DNA of 64,000 bases from Paenibacillus hamazuiensis (GTDB taxonomy: Bacteria; Bacillota; Bacilli; Paenibacillales; NBRC-103111), in NCBI RefSeq assembly GCF_023276405.1, contig NZ_JALRMO010000001.1:372001-436000 (forward strand), given 5' to 3'. The stretch's first letter is position 1. The number at the start of each line of letters is the position of its first letter. A program made the position numbers and the translations under genes. This document shows, in pieces, positions 8,929-16,902 of this stretch. Under the pieces are notes generated by a model. The model ran no database searches. It was not told the DNA's origin and worked only from the letters and a program-made list of their open reading frames with translations.

Positions 8929-9312
8929 TCTGCATCCCCTCCTCAATAATGATTGTCCATTATATGTTCGGAGAGAGAATTGTGTGACGGGTTTAATAGA
9001 AGGATTGCTCAAGATGGAAGTTTCATACATTTTCAAACAATGGATTTAACGGGCTTCAGTAAAAGAAGGGTTGTAGGTGGTATGCCAGTTCCACAATAAT
9101 CAGTAGTAACCCGTGGGCGAAGCTTGCCGCACTCTGGCCGCATTAAGGTGAAATTCGATGGTCAGCGGGTTAAACGGGAAGCCCTGCCAAGATTCAAGTG
9201 CCAAATCAGACATATGCTGCATCTATTCATCCGAATGATCCCTTAGGTCAAGAAAAGCTGCCGTTCCACCCGGGGCAAACGGGCATACAATGCCATAAGG
9301 GGGTGTCTTTCG
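8929..9312. other. Intergenic region without a convincing gene
   Basis: 384 bases lie between the small gene and the L,D-transpeptidase. A 37-codon minus-strand frame (about 9098-9211) and an 83-codon plus-strand frame starting at 9198 exist, but neither has a ribosome site or recognisable sequence. The right end holds the AGGGGGT site for the gene at 9313. Confidence 0.5.
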
Positions 9313-9648
9313 TTGGCATATCGCATCATTGTGGATTTGTCGGACCATCAGCTGCATCTTCTGGACGGCAGCCGTGTCGTGAAGTCATATCCGGTCGGCG
9401 TCGGAAAAATGCTCACCCGCACGCCAACCGGCGATTATCGAATTATTAATAAGCAATTTCATCCGGGAGGACCTTTCGGAGTGCTGTGGATGGGTTTATC
9501 CAAGCCGCATTACGGGATCCATGGGACAAACGATCCGTCGTCGATCGGCAGGAATGTTTCCCACGGATGCATCCGCATGTATAATCAGGACGTTTTGGAC
9601 TTGTCCCGGCGGGTGCCTATCGGCACGCGGGTCACGATCAGGCCGTAA
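9313..9648 (+). CDS. L,D-transpeptidase (YkuD domain), compact form
   Basis: Peptidoglycan cross-linking enzyme consisting only of a YkuD domain, 111 aa. The catalytic block is complete: Y-G-I-H-G-T, then S-H-G-C-I-R-M with the nucleophilic Cys at about residue 87. The upstream strands ([18 protein letters not shown]) match the family. It begins at TTG with AGGGGGT about 9 bases upstream. There is no signal peptide or LysM domain, unlike most exported members, though short cytoplasmic-looking forms are common in Bacillales. It is monocistronic. Confidence 0.88.
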   Translation: MAYRIIVDLSDHQLHLLDGSRVVKSYPVGVGKMLTRTPTGDYRIINKQFHPGGPFGVLWMGLSKPHYGIHGTNDPSSIGRNVSHGCIRMYNQDVLDLSRRVPIGTRVTIRP

Positions 9649-9985
9649 CGGCCGGGATGCGAGCCCGCCTTAGGATGCGGCACGACGGTTGCCGCACGAA
9701 AACGGATTGTGGTCCGCGGTCCGCGGCTCCGTAACCGGCTCGGTCCTGCAAAACCCGGCGCGAATAGGGGCTTGTTCGGTTTTTGACGCAAAAAAGCCCG
9801 TCTTAAAGACGGTTCCGGGTACTTCCGAACTGTGGGTCGTTCTGCAGCCGATACAATAATACATGATGCAGCCACCGCCTCTAGTGAATTTGGTTAACCG
9901 GTTTCCGATTGGCACACGGCGTCACCATAAGATTCGCAGATAGAGGGATTATTCAGTCCGTTACTCATAAAATAGTCCGGCCGCG
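9649..9985. other. Intergenic region without a convincing gene
   Basis: About 340 bases separate two convergent genes. A 64-codon minus-strand frame at 9670-9864 begins M-Y-Y-C-I-G-C but lacks a well-placed ribosome site. A short CCGTC/GACGG hairpin followed by T residues is present on the minus strand near 9790-9812. Confidence 0.5.
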
Positions 9986-10036
9986 AAAAAAAACAAACCT
10001 CCGGGGAACGCCTTTCGGCGCGCGCCCGGAGGTTTG
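9986..10036 (-). terminator. Strong terminator for the arabinofuranosidase operon
   Basis: On the minus strand a 12-bp stem (CAAACCTCCGGG at 10036-10025 with its complement at 10005-9994), with an inner GCG/CGC extension, is followed by eight T residues. It ends the operon that starts at 18882. Confidence 0.9.
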
Positions 10037-10050
10037 CCGTCGTTGCCGGA

Positions 10051-13000
10051 TCAGCTTCCCGCAAGGGCGCCGATTTCCGAAGCGCTCAGCGCTCGGTTGT
10101 AAATGCGGAAATCATCGACCAGCCCGTTCAAATACGCATCCCCCGTATATTGGGATTTTCCGATGTAGTTTTGCGTCGTATTGCCCAGGCTGGACGGCTT
10201 CAGGGTCATCGACGTATTCGTCGCTACCGCCGTGCCGTTCACGTACAAGGTGCCGGTCGTGCCGGAAAGCGTCACCGCCACGTGCTGCCATGTCCCCGTC
10301 GGCGTAGCCTGCGTATAACTCAGCTGCTGCTCCGCTCCGTTGCCGCCTGTCGTAATGGCATACCGGAGTCCGGCCCCTCCGGGCTGCGGGGATAAGAACA
10401 TGTAGCTGCCCGTGCCCGTGCCGAAGTCGAAAATGCGGGCCCAATCGCCGAGACTGCCAATTTTGACCCAGGCGCTGATCGTAAAGTCGTTCAGACCGCT
10501 TACGATGCCGGAAGGCATGCTGACATAGGAGCTGCTGCCGTTCAGACTAACGGCGTTGCTGATCTTTCCTGCCGCCCATGTCGCGCCGGAACCGTTCAAG
10601 GTAGCCGTTCTGCCGCCGCCCGACGAATCCGCAGCGGAAGTTCCGCTCGTTTCGTCGAATTTGTAATGAGCCACCAGGTCGTTGACTGTGGACGTGCCGA
10701 ACTGCAGCTTCACGTCGTAGGAGGCGGCTGTTCCGACGTTGATGCCGACGACGGTGGGCGTGCCGCTGACGGCGTTTACCGAACCTGCGGCCGAGCCGTT
10801 GACCAGGACGTTGTACGTACCCGGCTTCAGCCCGGTAAATGTGATTTTCGTCGTATGCGGGGCGGACGGCAGCAAATTTTTCAAGGTGATGTTGACGTAA
10901 TCCTTCGTTTTGGCCACCGTCGCTGCGGAATATTGGTCGCGGTCGAGCGCCATGCCGAGCTTTTCGGTAATCAGGTTCAGCTTCTGGAACACGCCGTCCT
11001 TCGGCGTGATCACATAGTTCGAGCCGCTCTGCGTTACGTCGGCGCCATATCCGTACAAGCCGAATATCGGATCGACGGCAATGTCGGCGCTGAGAATGCG
11101 GATCGCGCCGAACAGTCCGAGGTCGGCTTCGCCTGCCATATCCCGCCAGCCGTTGTGCAAGGTGCCGTTGCCGACGCCTTGGGCGCCCAAATTGCCTTTC
11201 TCCGACTGGTAAGTCCACGAGACGGTGCCGATGTTGGCGGGATCCGAGTCGATTTGCCCGGAGTTGATGGCGCTGACGTTGGCGATTTTCGCCGCATAGC
11301 TCATCCGCTGGTCGATTTCCGGCGCGGGCGAGTAATTTCTCGTATAATCGTCCATCGCGTAGCCGGCCAGCGACGTCGTGTACTGGAAGTTCCACCACGC
11401 TTCGCCGGTAATCGTGACCGGATCGGCGTAATAATACCAGACCGGCCCTGTTCCGCGCACGGCCCGGGTTTTCGTGTTGATTTTGCTCATGATCGACGTG
11501 TTGTTGTTCATCTTGGCGAGCGTGTACACCGCTTCTTCACCCGTATTGTCATAGTTGTACTCCGAACCGTACGGATATTTCGTGTTTTTGAAATTGTTGT
11601 ACTTCGTAGCCATCTTCGAAATGACATCGTTCGCCTGCGTCGTATACCCTTCGTCCTGCAGCGCCTTGATCAGCTCGGGGGTCGTCGATTCGCCCATCAG
11701 GCCGGTGTTCCAGTTATAGGCCACTCCCGCGCCGTCGTACAGCGCCTTGAAAATGTTGTACGCCCGCAGCAGATAAGTCGATTTCGTCTCCGTATAGGAG
11801 ATCAGGGAAGGGTACTTTTGCGCGATTTTGTACATGCTGAAGTAGGTGTTGTAGATGTGCGGGTAAGCGTATCCGCGGTACGTAGGCGTCGTATTCGGCG
11901 CCGGCATCAGAAAATCGTAGATCAGGTAGTCGCTGTGATGCCCGGCCATCAAATTCGTCCATATGGTCGTTTTGAGATATTGGTCCAAGGCCGTAACTTC
12001 CGTGGCCACCGGGTTTTGCACGTTTTTCTCCGCCAAAAACTCGGCATGCGTGTATCCCCAGTCGTCGCCCCAGCCCCAGTAGCCGGAAAACGAATTCCGT
12101 TTTGCTTTCGTATCCATCATCCAGTCGTCGAACGCTTTATCCCGAATATCGCCGGGGACGTTCCACTGCGTTTTTTCCACCATGAAGGTGGCGTGTCTTT
12201 GCAGGGCCGTGCCGATCGGCTCGATGGCGTAAAACTGCAGCGTAGTCGTCTCGCCGTTCCCGTAGTTCACGGTGATGTTGTTATGGCCGAGATGGCTCAG
12301 CTTCAGCTCGTAAATCTTATGGTCCGTGTCTACCGTGTTCAAATAGGTGATGCTCGTTTCCGCTGGATACTGCGCCGTAATCGAATTGATTGTCTTCGAG
12401 GTGTGCAGATCGACCTTCGCCGTCATGTCCGTCGCGAAAATCATGCCCGGCACGACCGTCACGTCGATCAGCCCTTCGCTGTACAGCCGGTTGCTGACAT
12501 CGCTTTGCCCCGTTACCTTGAAAAATTTGAAGGCGTACGTCTTGCTTTGATTCGGGGCCAAAATGGTGCTCGTGTTCGGAAGATAACCCCGGTTCGTGCT
12601 CTTGATGACATTGGAGTTGATGTAAAACACGTTCAGTCCGTTGGCCCAGCCGCCGTTGTCCTGCGCCCATTTGCTGCCCGGATGCTCGGCGTCTCTCCAG
12701 TGATCCATGTACTCGAAGCCGGCTCCGGTCGATGCATCCGGAACCATCAGCAAATACGGGCCGATGCCGCTCGGCCTTTGAATCGTAATAAAGGAGCTGT
12801 TTTTCCCCGTGAAGGAATGAAAAATCGTGCGGGTTTCGTAAATTTCCTCGTTGTTGCCGCCCGACCAATATTCGTTAAAAGGCAAGGGAAGACCGATATC
12901 GCCGAACTCCAGCGTTTGCCCGCTTGTGTTCGTCAGGTTGATCTGCCAGATCAAATAGTCGTTGACCAGCGAGTAGGTTTCGACGAGCTTGAAGTTTTTG

Positions 13001-13425
13001 ATCCCGTTCGCATTGGCCGAATTTTCGTACGAGACGGTGACCGCGTTGCCGCTCTGGCTTTGCGTCCGGACGTCGGACGAGCTTTGCGTCAGCGCTTTCT
13101 GCCAGGCGCCGGTGCCGAGCCGGTAAGTAAACATGAGCTCTCCGAGCCATTCATGGTCCGAAGTGTTCTGCTGCGGGGCGTTCGTAGCGTTCATCACGTA
13201 GTTGGTCGGATACGTATCCCCGGTCAGCTGAAGCGACGTAATCTCGCCGTTCGAGCCGGTCTGCACGTTGAAGTAGCTGTTCGAGAGCGTGTAGGCGTAA
13301 GCTTTCAGGGGGCTTAGGCAAAGGAGCAGGGTCATCGCCAAGCTGCAAGCTGCCATGCCCAAAATGTACCTCGATATGGCCGGGACTTTCTCTTGTCGGG
13401 TTGGCGCATCGTTGTCCATCATCAT
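10051..13425 (-). CDS. Large secreted DUF5695-like protein with C-terminal LamG domain
   Basis: Exported protein of about 1124 aa. A signal peptide with a long charged N-region ends at A-Y-A near residue 42. The next ~880 residues contain a beta-rich N-terminal part (S-Y-F-N-V-Q-T-G, L-T-G-D, V-E-T-Y-S-L) and a helical middle with many Trp and Tyr, a layout I associate with DUF5695. The last ~210 residues form a LamG/concanavalin-like domain (L-V-A-H-Y-K-F-D-E-T, I-S-A-W-V-K-I, L-V-D-D-F-R-I-Y-N-R). LamG domains usually bind glycans. As last gene of the GH127 operon it probably acts outside the cell on the arabinan or arabinogalactan substrate (inference). GGAGGTGG precedes three consecutive ATGs at 13425, 13422 and 13419; longer frames begin at 13548. 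Confidence 0.8.
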   Translation of the reverse strand: MMMDNDAPTRQEKVPAISRYILGMAACSLAMTLLLCLSPLKAYAYTLSNSYFNVQTGSNGEITSLQLTGDTYPTNYVMNATNAPQQNTSDHEWLGELMFTYRLGTGAWQKALTQSSSDVRTQSQSGNAVTVSYENSANANGIKNFKLVETYSLVNDYLIWQINLTNTSGQTLEFGDIGLPLPFNEYWSGGNNEEIYETRTIFHSFTGKNSSFITIQRPSGIGPYLLMVPDASTGAGFEYMDHWRDAEHPGSKWAQDNGGWANGLNVFYINSNVIKSTNRGYLPNTSTILAPNQSKTYAFKFFKVTGQSDVSNRLYSEGLIDVTVVPGMIFATDMTAKVDLHTSKTINSITAQYPAETSITYLNTVDTDHKIYELKLSHLGHNNITVNYGNGETTTLQFYAIEPIGTALQRHATFMVEKTQWNVPGDIRDKAFDDWMMDTKAKRNSFSGYWGWGDDWGYTHAEFLAEKNVQNPVATEVTALDQYLKTTIWTNLMAGHHSDYLIYDFLMPAPNTTPTYRGYAYPHIYNTYFSMYKIAQKYPSLISYTETKSTYLLRAYNIFKALYDGAGVAYNWNTGLMGESTTPELIKALQDEGYTTQANDVISKMATKYNNFKNTKYPYGSEYNYDNTGEEAVYTLAKMNNNTSIMSKINTKTRAVRGTGPVWYYYADPVTITGEAWWNFQYTTSLAGYAMDDYTRNYSPAPEIDQRMSYAAKIANVSAINSGQIDSDPANIGTVSWTYQSEKGNLGAQGVGNGTLHNGWRDMAGEADLGLFGAIRILSADIAVDPIFGLYGYGADVTQSGSNYVITPKDGVFQKLNLITEKLGMALDRDQYSAATVAKTKDYVNITLKNLLPSAPHTTKITFTGLKPGTYNVLVNGSAAGSVNAVSGTPTVVGINVGTAASYDVKLQFGTSTVNDLVAHYKFDETSGTSAADSSGGGRTATLNGSGATWAAGKISNAVSLNGSSSYVSMPSGIVSGLNDFTISAWVKIGSLGDWARIFDFGTGTGSYMFLSPQPGGAGLRYAITTGGNGAEQQLSYTQATPTGTWQHVAVTLSGTTGTLYVNGTAVATNTSMTLKPSSLGNTTQNYIGKSQYTGDAYLNGLVDDFRIYNRALSASEIGALAGS

Positions 13426-13498
13426 TTCCACCTCCATCGATTTTTGGATTCTGCCTTGGATCGCAGGCATTCTTTCGCCGCTGCGCCATTTGCGCGGC

Positions 13499-13510
13499 AT
13501 CACCTCCTTT
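13499..13510 (-). promoter_or_regulatory. Full anti-SD complement upstream of the DUF5695-like gene (STAB-SD-like)
   Basis: On the minus strand AAAGGAGGTGAT lies 73 bases upstream of the chosen start. An ATG only about 2 bases beyond could be used for a longer protein, but the resulting N-terminus is not signal-peptide-like. The same 12-mer precedes the beta-helix gene at 6878. Confidence 0.4.
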
Positions 13511-13622
13511 ACTGAGCCAATCCAAACATGTTTGAGCTTCGAAGCCATCCCTTAGCCGGAATGAACACCTTATCCACGAATAATCATTCGCCAAATGGGT
13601 TCCGACTTACACACTCCGACTC

Positions 13623-14468
13623 CTATCCCTTGATGCCTGTCGTTGCAATCCCCTCGATAAAATAGCGCTGACCGATCAGGAACACGATGACGGCGGGGGC
13701 GACCAAAATGACGCTGCACGCCATCAGCAGGTTGAAGCGGGTATCAAGATTCCCGCGGAGCGACTGAAGGCCCAAGGCGACCGTGTGATACTGTTCCTTG
13801 CCCAAATAAATCAGCTGCCCGAGGAAATCGTTCCAGACGCCGACGAACGTAAACAAGAGGACGACGATGACAGCCGGCTTGGCCAAAGGCATAATGATGC
13901 TCCGGTAAATGGTAAAATACCCGGCTCCGTCGATAATCGCCGATTCGTCCAACTCCCGCGGAATCGTGAGCAAAAACTGCCGCAGCAAAAAGATATTAAA
14001 CGCTCCGCCTCCAAAAAACGCCGGCACGATGAGCGGAAGAAACTGCCTCCAATCGCCGAGCACATTCAGCTTCGACCAGCCGATGTAGGTGGGGACGAGC
14101 GTGATGATGGAGGGCAGCAGAATGGTCATGATGACAAGCGAAAACCACATGTTTTTCAGCGGGAAATCGATTCTCGCAAAACCGAAAGCAGCCAGGCTGC
14201 TCGTGAACCCGACGCCGATCAGGACGGGAACCAAAATGATGAACGTATTGAGGAACAGCCGACCGAAATGAATGCGCTCCATCACCTCCCTGTAATTTTC
14301 AAAAGATAACGTTTGCGGAAACCAAAGCGGCGGAAATTGGAAAATTTCCATCGAATCCATGAACGAGGAGCGCAAAATCCAGTACATCGGCAAAAATACG
14401 GTCATTGCGAGCAGCGAAAGGAAACCGTACGAGACTGTTTTCAAGGCAAAACGTCCGAGAGCGGGCAT
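13623..14468 (-). CDS. CUT1 ABC transporter permease (MalG-type)
   Basis: Second permease of the arabinoside importer, 281 aa with six membrane spans. The EAA loop reads E-L-D-E-S-A-I-I-D-G-A-G, with Ser in place of the usual first Ala of EAA, and the C-terminus (G-Q-R-Y-F-I-E-G-I-A-T-T-G-I-K-G) is typical. It starts 2 bases after the first permease stop, with AAGGGGGG about 11 bases upstream, so the two are coupled. Confidence 0.92.
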   Translation of the reverse strand: MPALGRFALKTVSYGFLSLLAMTVFLPMYWILRSSFMDSMEIFQFPPLWFPQTLSFENYREVMERIHFGRLFLNTFIILVPVLIGVGFTSSLAAFGFARIDFPLKNMWFSLVIMTILLPSIITLVPTYIGWSKLNVLGDWRQFLPLIVPAFFGGGAFNIFLLRQFLLTIPRELDESAIIDGAGYFTIYRSIIMPLAKPAVIVVLLFTFVGVWNDFLGQLIYLGKEQYHTVALGLQSLRGNLDTRFNLLMACSVILVAPAVIVFLIGQRYFIEGIATTGIKG

Positions 14469-14470
14469 CT

Positions 14471-15394
14471 TTATTTTTTCCCCCCTTCATAATGAATCCA
14501 GCCGGATGCCGCTTTGAACAGCAGGTAAGTCAAGATGGAAACGATCACGAACAGCACCATCGCCAGCGCGCAGGCGTAGCCCATATTTTGATGCTTAAAC
14601 GCTTCCCGGTAGATGAAAAAAGCAAAAAACAGCGCCGAATCCTCGACCCCTCCGCCATTGGGTCCGCCTACGGCGAACGCCTGGGTAAATGAAGTGATCG
14701 AATTCACGAAGCAAAGAATGACGTTATAAAAAATGATCGGGGACATCAGCGGGATCGTCACCGAGGTCAGCTTCGTCCACGCATTGCCGCCGTCGATTTC
14801 CACCGCCTCCAGCAAATGCTTCGGCACATCCTGCATGCCGGCCAGGAAGATGACGATGATATTGCCGGCTCCCCACATCGCCATCATGATCAAGGTCGGA
14901 ACCGACGATTTCGGGGAACTGAACCACATTTGCTTGTCGATGCCGAACCATCCGAGCATATAATTGACGATGCCGAAATCGACGTCGAACAGCCACAGGA
15001 AAATAATCGACGTCGCCAGCACCGGAATGACGGAAGGCAGATAAAACACGGCCCGAAAGAAAGCCCGCCCCTTGATGTCCAGGTTCAGGACGAAGGCGAC
15101 CAGAAAGCAGAAGACGATGCAGGCGATAACCGATCCGGCCGAATAATAAGCGGTCGCTTTGAGCGATTTCACGAAAAACAAGTCTTCCGTGAAAATATGC
15201 TTGTAATTGTCAAAGCCGATCCATTCGGCTTTCTTCAGGATGCTCCAGTCGGTAAAGCTGAGATACAGGCTGTACAGAAGCGGCCCTATCGTAAAAATGA
15301 AAATGCCGAGAATGGCGGGCAGTATGCTCAAGTACCCGAACAAGATGCGCTGCCGTTTATAGCTCTTATAGCTTGCTTGCTTGATGGCGCTCAC
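14471..15394 (-). CDS. CUT1 ABC transporter permease (MalF-type)
   Basis: First permease, 307 aa, six membrane spans. The EAA-like loop is H-L-L-E-A-V-E-I-D-G-G-N with the following I-P-L-M-S-P-I-I-F. The C-terminus is a short charged tail (H-Y-E-G-G-K-K). It follows the binding-protein gene by 86 bases, and that gap holds a strong hairpin, which suggests lower permease than binding-protein expression. Confidence 0.92.
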   Translation of the reverse strand: MSAIKQASYKSYKRQRILFGYLSILPAILGIFIFTIGPLLYSLYLSFTDWSILKKAEWIGFDNYKHIFTEDLFFVKSLKATAYYSAGSVIACIVFCFLVAFVLNLDIKGRAFFRAVFYLPSVIPVLATSIIFLWLFDVDFGIVNYMLGWFGIDKQMWFSSPKSSVPTLIMMAMWGAGNIIVIFLAGMQDVPKHLLEAVEIDGGNAWTKLTSVTIPLMSPIIFYNVILCFVNSITSFTQAFAVGGPNGGGVEDSALFFAFFIYREAFKHQNMGYACALAMVLFVIVSILTYLLFKAASGWIHYEGGKK

Positions 15395-15420
15395 AGCGGC
15401 TCTCCCTCCATGTCATTGTA

Positions 15421-15456
15421 GGGGCCGGGAGAGAACGCAGTGCGCTCCCCCGGCCT
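15421..15456 (-). promoter_or_regulatory. Intercistronic stem-loop between binding-protein and permease genes
   Basis: GGCCGGGAGAG on one side pairs with CTCCCCCGGCC on the other, without a following T tract, so it is not an ordinary terminator. Such hairpins after binding-protein genes often act as 3' barriers to exonuclease and raise the amount of binding protein over permeases (known from malE-malF). Confidence 0.6.
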
Positions 15457-15480
15457 TGCAGATAGGCCGATTTCCTGCGA

Positions 15481-16899
15481 TTAATTGGCTTTGCCGCTGT
15501 CGAAAATCGGCTTCACTTTGGGCAGCAGCGCGGCGATCGCGTCTTTGGCCGATTTCGAGCCGGACCATACCGCATCCATGGCGGGGTTTACGACTTCGTC
15601 GATCCGGTTGTAGGTCGGAAGATAAAACCACGGCGTAGGGGAGGTCGCTTTCATCGCGTAATCGACGACGGCGGTTTTGTACTCCGGCGGATGCACCGGC
15701 GATGCCGTCCATTTTTTGACCAGCGCGTCATCCTTGTACCAGCTGACCTCGGTCGGCATCCAGACGCCGCTGTCGAAGTTAGACTGGCTGTTGCTGGGGT
15801 CCATGATGTATTTGTACAGCTCGACGGCTTCCTTCGGATGCTTCATCGTGCTGAAGATGGCGACCGGCGTTCCCGTATTGCCGGTGACCGGCGTTTTGAA
15901 CTTCGGCAGCACGCCTACGCCGTTTTTGAATTTGCCGACGATCGGGTTAATGTTGACGAGCTCCCACTGACCGGAGATGACCATGGCCACTTTCTTCGAC
16001 AGCAGCTTTTGGCCCATGTCTCCCGGCAGGCCGGAGCTTTGGGCCGGTGTCGGGGAAACGTGCTCGACGAGGGCGAGATCGGCGATTTTTTGCACCGCCT
16101 CCACGGTTTCGGGATTCCCGAGGAGCAGCTGCTTGCCGTCGGCGGACACGAGCCCGCCGCCGTTGCTCACGGCGAACGGAATCCAGAAAAACATCGCCGA
16201 CGTATTCACCTGAGCCCCGTACTGCACGATGTTTTTCGGATCGAAGCCGGCCTCGCCGGGGTGCTTGCCGTTTTTGTCCTTGGTCAGCTTCTTCGCCGTA
16301 TCGACAAACTGGTCCCAGGTCCACGCTTTGTCCGTTTCGGCAGGAGGGTAGGGAACCTTCGCTTCGTCGAACATATCCTTGTTGTAATGGATCAGGATGA
16401 CTTCGTTGGCGATGCTGTAGCCGACCGTTTTGCCGTCGGGGGTGACGAATTTGTTGCTTTCCAGCTTCGGCGAGACGGTGCCGTCCTTGTAATACGGCGA
16501 CAGGTCCATCAGCTTGCCCGATTCCGCCCATTTCAGCGCCTGTCCCTCAAGCAGGTTGCCGATATCGGGAAGCGTGTTCGAGGCGGCCATAGCCGACAGC
16601 TTGGCGCCGTAATCGTTGTAAGGAATGTTCTGGTAATCGATCTTGATGTTCGGATGCGTTTCTTCGAATTTGTCCAGCACTTTGCGGTAGGATTTGGCTT
16701 CCTCGTTGTTGGCCCAGTCCGTATAGACGAGAGTGATCTTTTCGCCGGAACCGGACGTGCCCGCTTTCGGCGAATCGGCCGGCTTGGCCCCGGGCGTCGC
16801 CGTGCCGGAAGCAGGCTCGTTTGAGCTGCAGCCGATCGCGGATACCGCGAGGCTTACGACGGCTGCGGCGATCGTCAAGCTTTTTTTCATCGATCTCAT
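15481..16899 (-). CDS. CUT1 sugar ABC transporter, substrate-binding lipoprotein
   Basis: Binding protein of 472 aa, family 1. The signal peptide has lipobox S-A-I-G-C (Cys near residue 24) and a long Ser/Gly/Pro linker. Mature sequence begins I-T-L-V-Y-T-D-W-A and includes the usual P-D-I-G-N-L and W-T-W-D-Q-F-V-D-T-A-K-K-L blocks. It starts 3 bases after the GH127 stop with GGAGGG 7-8 bases upstream, the site lying inside the GH127 3' end. The operon context points to arabinofuranosyl oligosaccharides as ligand (inference). Confidence 0.93.
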   Translation of the reverse strand: MRSMKKSLTIAAAVVSLAVSAIGCSSNEPASGTATPGAKPADSPKAGTSGSGEKITLVYTDWANNEEAKSYRKVLDKFEETHPNIKIDYQNIPYNDYGAKLSAMAASNTLPDIGNLLEGQALKWAESGKLMDLSPYYKDGTVSPKLESNKFVTPDGKTVGYSIANEVILIHYNKDMFDEAKVPYPPAETDKAWTWDQFVDTAKKLTKDKNGKHPGEAGFDPKNIVQYGAQVNTSAMFFWIPFAVSNGGGLVSADGKQLLLGNPETVEAVQKIADLALVEHVSPTPAQSSGLPGDMGQKLLSKKVAMVISGQWELVNINPIVGKFKNGVGVLPKFKTPVTGNTGTPVAIFSTMKHPKEAVELYKYIMDPSNSQSNFDSGVWMPTEVSWYKDDALVKKWTASPVHPPEYKTAVVDYAMKATSPTPWFYLPTYNRIDEVVNPAMDAVWSGSKSAKDAIAALLPKVKPIFDSGKAN

Positions 16900-16902
16900 T
16901 GA

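Noticed and set aside
9198-9449. Plus-strand 83-codon frame overlapping the L,D-transpeptidase
   Set aside because: No ribosome site, and it runs out of frame through the clear YkuD domain.
9670-9864. Minus-strand 64-codon frame starting M-Y-Y-C-I-G-C
   Set aside because: Only one C-x-x-C pair, no ribosome site at useful distance, and the frame dissolves into Arg/Pro-rich sequence typical of antisense to GC-rich DNA.
10666-13317. 883-codon plus-strand frame antisense to the DUF5695-like gene
   Set aside because: It is rich in Arg, Val and His as expected for the complement of a GC-rich gene, and shows no domain or ribosome site. The minus-strand gene has a signal peptide and a LamG domain.
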